Source: Opisthorchis felineus
Taxonomy: Eukaryota > Platyhelminthes > Trematoda > Opisthorchiida > Opisthorchiidae
NCBI GenBank assembly: GCA_004794785.1
Contig: SJOL01006487.1
Span: 257,155 to 321,154 of the forward strand
Reading direction: 5' to 3'
DNA length: 64,000 bases
Shown here: positions 52,059 through 64,000 of the stretch, one piece after another
Numbering within the stretch: position 1 is the first letter of the stretch
How the letters are laid out: each line of letters begins with the position of its first letter
The notes under the pieces: model-generated
Told to the model about the DNA's origin: nothing
Seen by the model: the letters and a program-made list of their open reading frames with translations, nothing else
Databases searched by the model: none
Program-made: the position numbers and the translations under genes

Positions 52059-53672
52059 CACATAATCGGAAGAATACTACTGCAGCAAGTTGAGTGAGAC
52101 TTTGTCTAATGTCTTTTAGCCTACGCACCGGGGTTGTTCGTGCTAACTCATCTTGGGCATAGGCGGAAGATGTGTAGCAAACTGCGCTAAAACTTTAGAT
52201 CGATAGATTCTTTACATTTTACATTCGTTAGTAAATTACATTACAAAGGCTTTTTTTATTACTCAGTGGGACGAATCAACAACGCGTCCAAATTTTCTCG
52301 GGGAATTTGTGCCATAACCACTATCAGTGATAGTTGCCAACCATTCTTATGAGCAAGACAACCATATCTGTGGCAGTTCAAAACTGCCCGAAATATTTGC
52401 ATCTAAGAACGTATAGTATTTTCCAAAATCTTCACGTACATTTTTAGTGTTCATGTGTGCTACGGTTCGACCGACTATTTGCATTGGCACTGCAGTCGAC
52501 CGGATAGCCTGAATCATGCTGCCTGAAGCATACATAGCTTTATCTTAAGATTGCATTCTCTGGTACTTTCGGAAAAGCAGTTGTCCGCTGTCGCATTTAG
52601 GCTGCACTGTCAGCCTATCAGAAGATATCTATCGTTTATTCAGCGAGATTGAAAACAGCTTGACGTCGCAAATCTCCGATTGCACTCGCCATCAAGTCGG
52701 TACACTGCTTGTTCGAGTTCGTATGATCTACCTGCGTCTGAAGAAACTTAATACGCAGGATCACTGGATTCAGTCGAACCGATGTAATTACTATAGCATC
52801 TTGTTCATGGCTTTGACCTGTATGCATTCTTGTTCTATGGCTGATAGACGTCCACTGGTTCTACTGAAACTTGCATACATGACGCTTTTTGCGACGAGCT
52901 TTCCGGACACAGATATATTTACAGCGTTATCCGCCGCCATGGTTCGCCCAGAATTAAAGCGAACACTACTTGACTCCACTTGATCACTTGTGCAAGATAT
53001 GTCGGCAGTACTTTATCTAGGCCACCAAAAATTCTTCGGTAATTATCAGAGAGATTTAGCCCATTTACGCAAGTTTCATCTAAGACATTTCATGATCATT
53101 CCCCTCGAAGGTCTGCATACGGTACAAATATCATACCTATCACACACATCACTGCAAGGTCGAAAAAAGACGAACAGTTACGCTAGTATTCAGACCTGCA
53201 TACTAATGATATCATCTCGGTTGGTATTGAAGCATTTCGGATCAAAGTACGGAGACCAGTGATGAACAGGTGATCAGCTGATGCAAAAAATTGTAACGGT
53301 TACAAAGCGAGACTATTCAGCAAAATATCAAAATACTCACGTTTCTGAAGAAGATCGCTAGATCGAGTTGAATTCGATGTCTAGAGCAGCACCGTTATTT
53401 AACTATGTATTTTTCCGCACGTGGGCTCTGACATGTTTCAGCCAGTTGGCTGACGCATGTCTTTATTAGCTTTCAGACTTTATTAAAAATTGCTACCTTA
53501 AGTGCTATTTCGGGCGCTTCGAAGAACTTAGTACTGGTAGTTGACCAAGCATACAATGCAAAACTGTCAGCTCTATTGGGCAGTCATTGCTGTATTTGTT
53601 TGATTATAACGGTCCAGAAAGTCTTCCAGTTTAACTATGGAAAGCAATAAAGAAAAATCCTTTCCCACTTAC
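52059..53672. other. No recognised gene
   Basis: Between 52,350 and 53,262, frames of 60-107 codons overlap on both strands. The region is slightly GC-richer than its neighbours and could hide an old coding or repeat segment, but no domain is recognisable and no splice chain is convincing. Confidence 0.45.
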
Positions 53673-53808
53673 GACTTATACACATGTCTGCATACAAATT
53701 TGGTTTTGACAGGAGACCCACCTGGAACCGAGCTGAATCTCTCGTTTACAGTCTTTCAGGTTAGTCTCCCGTCAAAACCAAACTAATAAGCAGATGAGTG
53801 TATAAGTC
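53673..53808. mobile_element. Inverted-repeat, MITE-like element (136 bp)
   Basis: The left arm begins GACTTATACACATGTCTGC and continues to TTTGGTTTTGACAGGAGAC. The reverse complement of the right arm begins GACTTATACACTCATCTGC and continues to TTTGGTTTTGACGGGAGAC. The arms are about 45 bases, roughly 80 percent identical, around a 46-base centre containing CACCTGGAAC and GCTGAATCTCTCG. A half copy lies at 283-360, so this is a dispersed family. It has no coding capacity, and I could not define a clear target-site duplication. It could also be a foldback fragment of a larger repeat. Confidence 0.75.
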
Positions 53809-55527
53809 AAATTTCAGGCACGTCGGGGTCAAGTAAAACATAAAATTGACCAAAAAAATCGGGAACTGTGCCTACCTGATGGGCCACAAGAAGGGCAAAA
53901 ATGGTCGTGGGCTCTCGAAGAGTTTTCGGCAACCTTGTGAATAGTGTTTATGTCTTCACTTCCGCTTAGTTATAACAACATTCAACTAGCGCATCTCTGT
54001 CCGATTCAGGCTGGTGTGTAAACGGTAAACTACAAACAATTTTGTGAAATCTAGCTTAAGTGTGCGCGCATAGGCAAATCACATCCGGTAGTGCGAAGTC
54101 GGGTGATCATTACGCTTACCTCGGGAGCTCAGTGAACCACTTGCTTTTAGTGGAATGACGCAGACTGGTGTACATTCAAGTTATCGCACTGCCAAAGTAC
54201 ATATCTCATTCACCTACGACAATACAGCTATGTCTGTCCAGAACTAAACCAAGTGAAACGCACTATCTTTATGTGCTGCTTACAGCTTTTAACGGAATGA
54301 CCGAAGACCGATTTTCCCGCGTTCGCAATGTGCTCGGAGTGGAGTAAACCTGTTTAGTGTAACCCGTCGTGCAAAATTGTTGTTGCGCCCCCCTCACAGT
54401 GGTTTCCAGCTTTGTCAGACAACCAAACAACCAAACACCTCACCAATTCACAGGCTTCAGGTGACCAAAAGTGAATAGATAGACAAACGTCAATCGAAAA
54501 GAGAAAAAATGACTGGCGTGGCTTTTTTTAATTTGTTTGCGAGTGAATAAATCATTTGTTTAGTATTTACTGTATAGTTACGTAGACGTATCCAGTGATG
54601 TGACGTAAAAGAACATTCCACTATGCTCCATGGTTCGAGAATATCAATTGTGTGCTCATTTGCAGTCGGTGATAAGATAGAGCGTTTGTACAGAGCCACG
54701 GACGGCGAGCTCAAAAACCAAGTACACATTTTACTGGAGCGCACAGTTTTTCAAAAAACAGTGCACGTGTTTAAATGGGAAAAATAGTACTTCTTTTTCA
54801 AGTGGTGCGGATATAAAGTTTTGCCATTGACTTTACTTATGGCTAGACTATTCGAAGTCGACTAAAATGCTTGCATTGAGTTTCGCACATACTTCCATCA
54901 TCTTCTCAGGGTGACGTGAATTTTCAAGCGCATCGGCAAACGTTACACTGTAGTTCACATATACAAGACTCCGGAAGCCTTCCAAAATGATCGCATATCA
55001 GGTGGACACAATTGGAATCAACTCCATGACAGATACATGCGTTTGTCCGGTCATTGTTTTGTTTTCGCCTTCTAAGGCGATATTTACGTGGAACGTCTCT
55101 ATCAAAATAATGAGTTAGTTTTTCACTCACTAGAACACATACCCGGTTTCCTATGGGAACACTCAATTTATGGAGTTGATGGCTTTAATACAACCGTCCA
55201 GTGAACATCCCTCCCGATGGTGACCCGTGCTCTAATGATAACAAATTATGCATAAAAGTTCCTTTAGTTGACAACACGTCCTTCCATTGGATGTTAAGTA
55301 AACATCCTTCAGCTTCAAAGATAAATGTATGTTCCTCTAAACTGTGGAATCATCATCAATATCATATGAACCCATGTCCTTTTTGTTAGCTTTTTTGGTT
55401 TCACTATCCCAATTCATCAGTGAGGCTTCTGTAGAACTCCAAAAGTTCAGAATACTGCGTGTCAACTGAGCTCATAAAATCAGTGTGAAATTCGACACCA
55501 TTTAAGGTTTACAAAAGCACACTCAAA
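53809..55527. other. No recognised gene; one short dispersed repeat
   Basis: About 42 bases at 53,911-53,952 resemble 58,923-58,964. A minus-strand frame at 54,924-55,166 is cysteine-rich but has no supporting splice structure. Otherwise I see nothing to annotate. Confidence 0.45.
53911..53952 (+). repeat. Short dispersed repeat, copy A
   Basis: TCGAAGAGTTTTCGGCAACC, then a TGTGAATAGTGTT-like stretch, aligns with 58,923-58,964 at about 80 percent. The family is unknown. Confidence 0.45.
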
Positions 55528-56814
55528 TTAGGAGGACACGTGGACCGGCTGTGAATCCATTTTTTGTTCAACCTCCAGCTGGTCTCTTAGCTGTGGTTGG
55601 ACGCAGAATTCCAGGCTGACATAGGTATCTATCTCTGGCCACGCCCTTATCAAGGTAAGGGAGTCGTTCATACTGGACTCAGCATTAAGCTTAGGAGCAA
55701 GTTGAGATTGGATGATGCAAATTTCAGGTCTGCTAGTCACTTTTCGATAGCAGATCATACACATGGCGTCTAGTGAATAAACAAAAGTTTTGTGCCAGTG
55801 CAAAATCGAAAATTGGACAGTTGCTGGCTGGAAATGTAGCTGAGACGGCAGAAAGAAATTAAAGAAACATGGATTTTCTGAGGGATTTGGAAACATATCT
55901 CACGGAAATCGATGTGCGGCTGTAAAATATATTCCAAATTTAGTGTGACTTACGGACGACTGATGAGTCACCGATGTAGAGTATTTTTCAATCGCAGTAA
56001 TTACTGACTGGCTTGACAAAGCGTTCATTTTTTGTAACAGTGTTGGCAAAGCTTGGTTCTGTGATGATATGAAAGGACGAGACTTAGGACAATAACAATC
56101 ATCTGTCTGATGGCAGGTATTCGGAGAGAAAACTGGAGTGATTTAGCTGAGTGAGAGTAGAGCGGGAGAGACAGCAGATTTGATATGTGGATGATGGGTT
56201 TATTTGAATATGTTGACCTTGAAAGTATCTAAATGATAGGCGGATAATGAAGGAGTGATCACAAGAAACGATATTTCAATCACCTCCATGAGCGTATATA
56301 GCTATTTAAACCACAAAAGAAACGAAAGCCCCTGTTTTAGCAACTAACAGTTGACGTTTTTATCTTTATCCACCACCCCTCTTTTTCCACAATATAAGGG
56401 AACTGACAGGTTTCCTATATTTACCCCTAGAAATTCACTGTAAGAAACAAGTTACAATGTTGTGTTATCGAACCACAAATAAGAGTAGGTGGATTTCTCC
56501 CTCAGTCTCCTCTCCCAGCTTTCTGATGTTTAAAACACAAACGTGTGGTCTGCCTGACTGAACTGGCTTATACGATCAGCACAGAAAGAACACTTTTCCT
56601 GAGATACACATGCCGGAATCTCATTCAAAATATCTCGAATATTTCAACCCCATAAACCACAATTGTATGTGATCAAACTGTGCAAATTTTCTATTCCTTA
56701 TTTTCTTACCAGAAAATCGGGTCGGAAGAGGTTTTAGTATCAAAGGTAGTAAGTAGTATTTATTGTCAAGCAGATCGTGCAGCCTAAGGTTGCGCAAGGC
56801 TTTCGTGAAGCCTC
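55528..56814 (-). CDS. Weak candidate two-exon 3' gene fragment
   Basis: The last exon would be 55,528-55,769 on the minus strand. The acceptor CTTTTGTTTATTCACTAG is good, and one frame stays open for 80 codons to TAA, in sequence GC-richer than its flanks. The 5' partner would be 56,710-56,814: it begins after TTCACTCCTTGACGAG, is 105 bases long and ends TCTG|GTAAGA. Both junctions agree in phase (one base plus two). The joined product has two short Cys-containing stretches and an acidic, Gln-rich tail (RDQLEVEQKMDSQP) and matches no family I recognise. The splice signals and phase are seen; that this is a gene is inference. More exons upstream would be needed because no start codon is included. 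Confidence 0.2.
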
Positions 56815-59800
56815 CTCGTCAAGGAGTGAACAAATTGCCAGCTAGATATGACATCAAGCGGTTGTAGGACCATACATCATTGCGGGAGAATTGAGATGAT
56901 GTTAGTCACTTGATCTGTAATACAAATAATGCAAAATCTGTGGAATGACGGCGGAAAACTATGAAGGGCCAGGATCTATAACCGAAATCACAACTCAAAA
57001 AGTCATTAAAGATGCTTCTGCAAAATGTCTTCTTATGAGCTTCTCGGCTGGTGAGAATAAGTTAGCCCTCGTTGAGTTTCTTCAGCATCCGGACGATGTA
57101 TTAACAAAAGAATAGCCTGAAATATTCATTAATCGTACAGACCAGCTAGATATGAGGTTGTGAAGTAGGACAAAGTTATTAACTAAAAAACACTATAAAA
57201 GTGACCATAAAGATACGATAATTGGAATGTTGGACAGGTAAGAGTGTGTACTGGGAAAGCGCACATGAGCTAGAGACGGCTGTAGTGAATGAAAGGTGAA
57301 GAGAATATGTTAGGAAAAATCCGCTGAGTGGAGTTTTAAATTGCATGCTTACCATGGAGTTAACTAGAAGATTCCTTGGGGGCCCATTGCACATAAATGA
57401 TGCTTCGAAAACCCCCTAAGAAGGGTTTAACCCATTCCAATCACTTCCAAGGACGGAAAATTAAAACAATAAATGCAGTGCAAGAGAATACGGACAACAA
57501 TACACCCACGAATAAGACTAAAAATACGTAATAACTGTTTAGCTTTACACATTTTAGCTTTAGCTTGTAAGCTTTAAACTCTAGCGAAGACCGCTTGGAT
57601 ATGTAGGGCAGATCGACGGTGACGATAAAGTCAAACCGGGATATTTTTCATCATAAAGCCTTGGGTGAAAACACTGGGAAGTTGATCACAACTGAGCAGA
57701 TCATTCCAACGTTGACTGGAGATGAGCAGAAGGTTACGTCTGGACACATTGAGACAAGATGGTGGTAACACTCTCTTGACTGCATTCAGCTTGCGGATGC
57801 AAATTTGCTCCAGGCTGCAGCCAATCGCTATTTCATTCGTTTGTTTACAGATGGGAAAATTTGGAATAAGCCAGAAGATAGGAAAAACGGTTGAAAGTGG
57901 TGTCATGGTGGACACAGCTATTAGTCGGCTGTACATAACAGAAGCGCCCACCCACACTTGTGAACTGTGTGCGGGTTGTCAATTTGCTTTCGTTCGGGTT
58001 GACTAGGTTCTGTTCACCTCGTATCTCAATGGGAAATTGAACCAGTTACCCTTGAACAACGTTACCTAAAGCGTTGTCCTGGTCCATAAACAACAGGCTC
58101 ATCCTGACATTCAGTGCTATCATAATTGGAAAATTAGGTATAAAACAACATTTACCATATAAAGAGAATAGCTAAATGCAAACTGTTATCAGTCACAGCC
58201 CAGCAGGTTATCGTGATCTTATCTCAGAAGCATCTGCTCGAGCAATTCCAGGATGAAAGAATTCTAAGCGACTAACTAAAACTCTGCTATTTCTCACTTT
58301 GTTACCGGTGTCATGTTAGCTACAGTTAGGAACAGGCAGGATTTCATTATTGGAAATATCAGAAACGTCCTCACAGAGGATGGCAGCACACTGCTTGTGA
58401 ACCAACTGCGAGAGACGACCGGGACACCAAGGTTTGCTAGAATTCAATTACCGCTTGTTCTCACACAATCCTTCTGCTACCGTGCTATGCATGGGAGTAG
58501 AAACGTTTGTGGTAGTGAATAAGTGCACAAGCTACAAAAGCCTAACTGGCCCCTGTTAGGTTGCTCAAGTTCTAGGCCACACGAAGAAAAACATGATCCT
58601 ACGCCGGACAGCTATCCTAAAAGCCGTCACATTTCAGCTTTTGCCGCTATGATTCATCCTGTCATAGATCCTCTTGGATTGAATGGTCTCTTAATATCTT
58701 GAATCTTTTTTCCTTCCATTCAGGGATGTTTGGGTACCGGACGATAGAATCTGTAAAAGCTCATATGGGTGGTTCCAATATGTAAAAATAGAATGAAACA
58801 TAGATTAAGACAGTAAACCAGATTCTGACAACGTGATCAAGGAACAGTACCGTACAGTACACGAAATGTTTGTAGAAAACCACTTAATAGCGTGACATTA
58901 TCTACTGCGCGGCACGATATTGTCGAAGAGTTTTCAGCAGCCTTATGAGTAGTGTGTCACGTCTCTGATGTTTTCAGCTTGTGTGAATTTTCCCGTGCAT
59001 TGTCCTCGAAATATTCAATGGAGTATATTTTGGAAGCAGGATTAAAATACCGAGATAAGGAACATGCACGGTGCATCTTCGATCAGTAGAGGGTCGTTTG
59101 TATACTACTTGCATGATGTTCAAAAGGACAGTCTATCTGGGCCCCTAGTCCTATCGAGATGTTTAGCGTGAGGGTATCCTAGTTGGATGACATAGTAGTC
59201 CCAAACTGATCACCGCTGCTACAAACCCATGTTTACCAATCGCAGGGGCTATTAAAATCCGTTTATGAGTCCAAGGAAAAGATTTTGTGTCTTCTAGACT
59301 TAAGCCGGTCTGCGAAAATCCAGTCAGACAAACTTATCTGACATTGACGTCACCCATTATTATTCTGTGCCCTATTGACCTGTGTACCTCACAATAACCC
59401 ACTTCCCCCCTTTTTATTTATCTTCAATTAAAGAGTATGTACCAGTGATTTTCATATGAACTTTGCAGGTGATGTCTGGTGTCATAAAATATGTGACGCA
59501 TCGTCCCACAAGACCAATCACCAAAGCAAGCGTTATTTGCAACCTTTTTCTCATGATTTGAAATGAGTGGTGTGGGCATCATTTCTTGGAAGGCGAGTTA
59601 ATATAGCTATTTTCATTTAAAGTGAAATTCAAGGTGATATTTTAGAAGTTCGTAAACAAATAACAAAGTTGTTGATTCGTTTTGCAAACTTGCTTGATTC
59701 TGCTTTTATTCTACCAGCTGGCTGGAAAGATAGGTTAATATATTTATCGCGTGGTTATTATCTCCAGACTAACGTTCGTCACAAAATCATTGCCAAGGAA

Positions 59801-61899
59801 GCCAACAACGAGTTGTTTCAAATTGTGGTGTTTTGCCAACAGTTCAGGGGGTTAACCGAAAATTTCTAATGTCTGTGCTCACTGATATGTCACCATGGAT
59901 AGGCTTCCAGCAGGCAGTAGTGCTCTACTTGTTTGCCCTTCAACCCACCCCTTGAGACATACGTATGTACCAGTGGTGTGCTTGTAGAAATCTATTCGAC
60001 TCCACGCAATCCATTTGCGTCCAGTAATTCAGCGGCTATTGAAAGGTAGACACATTGAGAGTACTGGCTCATCATTTACTTCCGATTTAAACAATCTTAT
60101 ATGAATGTCCTTCTAGAAATCCAATACATGTGTTCAACCAGAAAAATTGACCCATATTTATGACTCCCTGGACGACAAATCCCTACATCTGGCCTTCTTT
60201 GGAACACTACTCACGGAAGATCAACTTTGGAATAAGACTATTTTCAATCTTCAGCAATCCGACTTATCACGTAGATGGTCAATGGATTTCAGCATTTTTA
60301 ACGGTCTTAATTATCCGATCACCAGGTTTTCTACATTATCTTTGATGTTTGCTGACAAAAAAATGTCTTCAATTCTCCTAATACTCCAAAATCTTGTGCT
60401 TTCCCTAATTTCTCTCCTCTGGTAAGGGCAAAATTATTTCTTGGTCATGTGGTGCAAATAGCTCGCGTAACGGCTTCATTAGCACACAATCTTTCTAAAC
60501 AACTTTCACTGATCTGTCGTCTAGAACAGCGGGATTTCTTCGTTCAATGTGCTGTCTTCCCACCTTTGGCAGATGTCCTAATGAAAGCTTTAAAGTTTAT
60601 TCGGTTCTGGAGCATTTAACCGTCTCTGAAAAAACCACACAAGTCGCCAGTGCTTGAGCAACGCACCTTTTAGCTAGCATTGAATCCAGACATAAATTAT
60701 CAGATTTGAAGACAAACGGCATGTGAATGAAAACCATTATTGTGTCACGCTTTTGGCTTTTGCTACGTTTATATATCACAAAATAACCATTCGACTTCTG
60801 CATAGACGGTAAATCACGCGAAGTGAATTCCTCAAAAGAACAAATGAGGATGGAGTGAAGTAAACGTAATCAAAGGTGTGTTTTTCAACTGCAAACAAAG
60901 ACAACGATTTTCCTGAAAATTGGGAAACGTTTGGAACTTCAAACCAAAAGGCAGACAGAGAAAGGGACTGAAATTTAAGAGGAAATATAGAGCCAACATA
61001 ATTGGCGTTGGAAAATAACTTAAGGGGTAGTCAACTACCGGATGAAAGTTTGTGGTCACATAAACGGACATTTGAAATAAGGAAACCGGTAAATGACGCG
61101 ATGGAGAAGCACGTGCTAATGATCAAGGCTCATCCAACTTGCTACAGTTCCACAATTGCAAGCCATGGTGAGTATAGATTGGGCGGTGTTGGAAGGCAAC
61201 TTGGAATTGGTAGTTGTTTTTGACATCAAATAAGGCGATGTGACCTTCATAGATATGAGGTTAATCTTATGTAAGTTTATCAACGTATGTGTCTTACGTA
61301 TGTTGTGTTTTCCGAAATGAAGGGTGCAATAAAGGATGAATTATCCCGAAACTAAATTGCTTGAATAACATGGTTAGTGACATACCAACTTGGGCAGAAG
61401 ACCGATGTATCTCAAAGACACGCATATCAATTTAGCTGTCCAATGGACAAGGATGGTTTGGGAGCCACCGATGTTGCACAGTGTGTAGAAGAATCATCAG
61501 TCAAGTGTTCTGGGACTACGCACTGAATTATTTTTTCTCCAAAGATATTTCTGAACAATAGCACTGGAATTATTTGCTAAAAGTACTTAATATGCTTCGT
61601 ATTGCCAGAAATGTTCAACATGTTGATAATTCAGCAGATGTGGTGGTGGAGATCTCAGATGTAAGTACCTTGGAAAAGTTTACAAAAATGAGATGTAGAA
61701 CATATGCTTGGGTGAATTTGAGGTGCTTTTTCAAATGTGTCATTCGGATGAATGTAAGTCCACTTAATTAGATCGTTGTCTCATAGCATTATCCTGATAT
61801 ATGTATATAATAGCATTGCTGATGAAGTGGAAAGATTTGAAAATTTTCGTTGAAATTTCAACTTATGAGTAAAGCCAATCTACGCTAAAAAGCTGAGAA
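56815..61899. other. No recognised gene
   Basis: At 57,631-58,006 both strands are open for about 100 codons in a GC-richer stretch, without a family match. A second copy of a short repeat lies at 58,923-58,964. Otherwise I see only AT-rich sequence with chance-length frames. Confidence 0.45.
58923..58964 (+). repeat. Short dispersed repeat, copy B
   Basis: TCGAAGAGTTTTCAGCAGCC followed by TTATGAGTAGTGTG; partner of the copy at 53,911-53,952. Confidence 0.45.
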
Positions 61900-62260
61900 G
61901 CAATGTGCAATTGTTCCATCCCTGTTGAGAGTCGTCAGCAGTACGCGCTTCACAAAAGCCTGAGAGGTTCGAACCCGCGAAATCCGCGTAGCAGTTGCTA
62001 GCAGGAACCGAGAAGTAGTCACTTGAGAAGCTAGTCAACACGTGTAGCTACGTAATGTGGATCCCGTGATTGACGGGTAAGTGGAGCTATATTCTGTCCG
62101 AGTGCCGTAATCACCCGTTCGTGGCCGAAAGGTTGTCCTCAAACTACTAGCCCGGAGGTCGCGAGTTCGGGATTCCCTGGAGTTCCGGAAAATCAACACT
62201 GAGGACGATTCCAAATAAGGATGGAACAGTTGTACAGTGTTTGTCGGCTTTTAAGTATAG
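61900..62260 (+). mobile_element. tRNA-derived SINE-like element with two tRNA-like units
   Basis: The first tRNA-like unit has an A-box-like GTCGTCAGCAGTACGCGC and a perfect B box, GGTTCGAACCC, at about 61,966-61,976. The second has GTGGCCGAAAGG (A box, about 62,121-62,132) and GGTCGCGAGTTCGGGATTC (B box, about 62,157-62,175), with tRNA-like spacing. Downstream of the second is a decayed hammerhead core. Schistosome alpha-type SINEs combine a tRNA-like pol III promoter with a hammerhead ribozyme, and the wording here (AGTTCCGG..., then CTGA..., then CCAAATAAGGA) fits that design. The outer limits are uncertain, and the two units may be two adjacent insertions. Confidence 0.6.
62199..62229 (+). 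ncRNA. Degenerate hammerhead-ribozyme core in the SINE
   Basis: CTGAGGA fits the conserved CUGANGA box. It is followed by a stem II/loop-like TTCCAAATAAGGA and then GGAACAG where GAAAC is expected. Stem II has at least one mismatch and the GAAA box is altered, so this copy is unlikely to cleave. Confidence 0.45.
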
Positions 62261-64000
62261 GTCTTAGTGTGTGAGGATTGGATACAATTACGGAACGAAA
62301 TCTCCAGTGAGCGATCACATTTTAAGGTGCGTCTATCCTTCCATGAATTGAGCCGTTGTGCGTTTGTAATATACCATATACAAGCCAGACACACATATTT
62401 TCATACGAAATCCAGTTGAAAATATCCTCACTTATATCAGCTCCATGATCCTACAAAAATTGAAGGGCCATAGCTAAAAGCTGAAAATCGCGCGGCTTCG
62501 ATGGGTACGACGAATGGGAAATATGCTAGTCATGTAGTGAATGTGCCAGTCTGTTTCAAACAGAGACGGGTCAGATAATACGAACGTCTTACTGCGCATC
62601 CTACTGTTGCTAGTACGTGATTTGGTATGGTGAAATGCTGAACTCTGCCTTACATATATATATATATCTACATATATGAATATAAAGGTTCACTGAAGAA
62701 TTGTTCGGAGCCATCAGTGGCTCATCTTAACATTAAACAAAGAAGAAATAAAGCATGTTCTCTTCCTGGTACAACTATATTACAACAGGGTATTCGAAAA
62801 TAATATGACTGCCCTGCACATCTAAACTCTACCAGTATAATGCACTTAGGAGAGTTTTCTTGTTCACATGACACTAAGCTATAAATATCTGTAAAGTCGC
62901 TAAAGCTACCGTTATGGTAAGTCTCTGTATTCATCTACCAGAATGACCAGCCAAATTGATGATCCCAATACCTAGCAAAAGTCTCGTGATAAAATTTATC
63001 AAGAATCAAAATAAATGGAGTCTCTTTTCGACCTTTATGTTTATGCACAACAAAATGCTTGCAGTTACGAATATGGTGAATCAATATTAGTAGGTTTATA
63101 TTTTCGACTCTGAAGTAAAGTACGCACCGCTTACTGTTGCAGCATGTGTGCTCTAATTATCTTGTTGATGGAGTAAAAGCAGCACTGAAGTTAACACTCT
63201 AATGTTATTGCATGTTCCGTCGAATTTTTTAAAGTTGCAAGTCTATATGTGGCCAAGAACGAGATTTCTTCACAAGAGTGCAGATGCAAATGTGATGATC
63301 ATACATCTGCGTAAATTTAGAGATTCCATTTCTACAAACAAGTTACTGCTGAAGGATTAACTAAACTTCTTGGTGTTCCTCTCGCGTAACACTGATTTCA
63401 ACTCTCCATTAACATGCCGGCATTAATCTCAACAAACAAGCACACCTTGGGTTAATAATACGCAGAGCGTTTAAGTCCTGTGTTCGAAGAACTACTACGT
63501 AGACATGATCAAGCTGAACCCGATGGTAAATTTTCGGACGTTTTCTGTACAAAAGTGGCCCTAAAATTCATGAAAAATAGGAATTCCTTGGTTTTTATAT
63601 ATGGCAAACAGATAAACGTGTAACATATAGGTTGCAGTCACAAGATTTCGCAACCCAAACGCAAATGTTGGGTTTGAAAAATGATAAATTTCAAAACAAC
63701 TGGTCAGTGACAACAACATTTTGCAAATCGGAGTGCCACACATGTTTCTGCGTTAGACGCTCTTGGTCCTTGGGGCTAGTGAACCAAAGCGGCGCCAGCC
63801 TTTTGCGTGATATGTCTTTTTGCACAGGGTCAGCTGCCGTGGTCGAATTGCAGTTGCCTAGGCTTTTGCGAGCACTTTTTTGGACGGCGTTGAACAAATG
63901 TGGTGAAGGTAGATAAATCAAAATGAACGATTCGGTCGGATTAGTATCAGTGGTGTATACAGCAGCTGTATTAGTCAAGTGGTACGTCTTGTTCGACAGG
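62261..64000. other. No recognised gene
   Basis: This stretch holds an AT microsatellite at 62,651-62,685. The last 400 bases are somewhat GC-richer, with frames of about 95 codons open on both strands (63,632-63,978). There is no domain match, and the window ends there. Confidence 0.45.
62651..62685. repeat. AT-rich microsatellite
   Basis: ACATATATATATATATCTAC followed by further ATAT units. Confidence 0.85.

Noticed and set aside
55961..55990. CTGATGAGTC, a perfect match to the start of a hammerhead core.
   Set aside because: No complementary stem II 3' strand and no GAAA box follow within reach, and no SINE sequence surrounds it.
57631..58006. Overlapping frames of about 100 codons on both strands.
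   Set aside because: All three readings look equally protein-like, none matches a family, and no splice structure separates them.

Overview
This window looks like nuclear DNA of a parasitic flatworm, most likely a trematode and possibly a schistosomatid. The base composition is AT-rich, there is no bacterial-style gene packing, and non-LTR retrotransposon remains occur on both strands. There are also tRNA-derived SINE-like units, one of which carries a decayed hammerhead-ribozyme core in the style of the schistosome alpha SINEs. The organism call is inference. Apart from the retrotransposon frames, no open frame is longer than 140 codons, which is about what chance gives in 64 kb of this composition. 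I therefore treat most frames as noise.

The best-supported content is a pair of R2-type retrotransposon copies in the same orientation. Copy 1 (about 35,095-37,856) starts with a 5' segment that folds like an HDV-type self-cleaving ribozyme. It continues with a reverse transcriptase, a CCHC zinc knuckle and a restriction-like endonuclease, and ends in a 3' UTR. It is flanked by an imperfect 16-bp target-site duplication and lies outside 28S rDNA. The coding frame is dead: one in-frame stop, one frameshift, a motif A Asp-to-Asn change, and the N-terminal DNA-binding region missing. Copy 2 (about 45,837-47,333) is a 5'-truncated relative with a different single-base frameshift and a duplicated 5' junction. 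The two copies share 541 identical bases inside otherwise more diverged sequence.

Other repeats are: an RTE-type reverse transcriptase remnant (5,515-6,130, minus) and an RTE C-terminal remnant (33,117-33,530, plus); tRNA-like SINE heads near 6.3, 13.7, 16.7 and 61.9-62.2 kb; an inverted-repeat element at 53,673-53,808 with a half copy at 283-360; and AT microsatellites.

Host genes are uncertain. The best candidate is a two-exon gene at 657-1,107 for a short secreted protein with a strong signal peptide, a dibasic site and a Phe-Gly-Arg-Lys near its end, resembling a neuropeptide precursor. A possible terminal exon ending in Arg-Phe-Gly-stop lies at 4,308-4,414. Weaker spliced candidates are at 51.8-52.1 kb and 55.5-56.8 kb. 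The remaining sequence reads as intergenic or intronic DNA.
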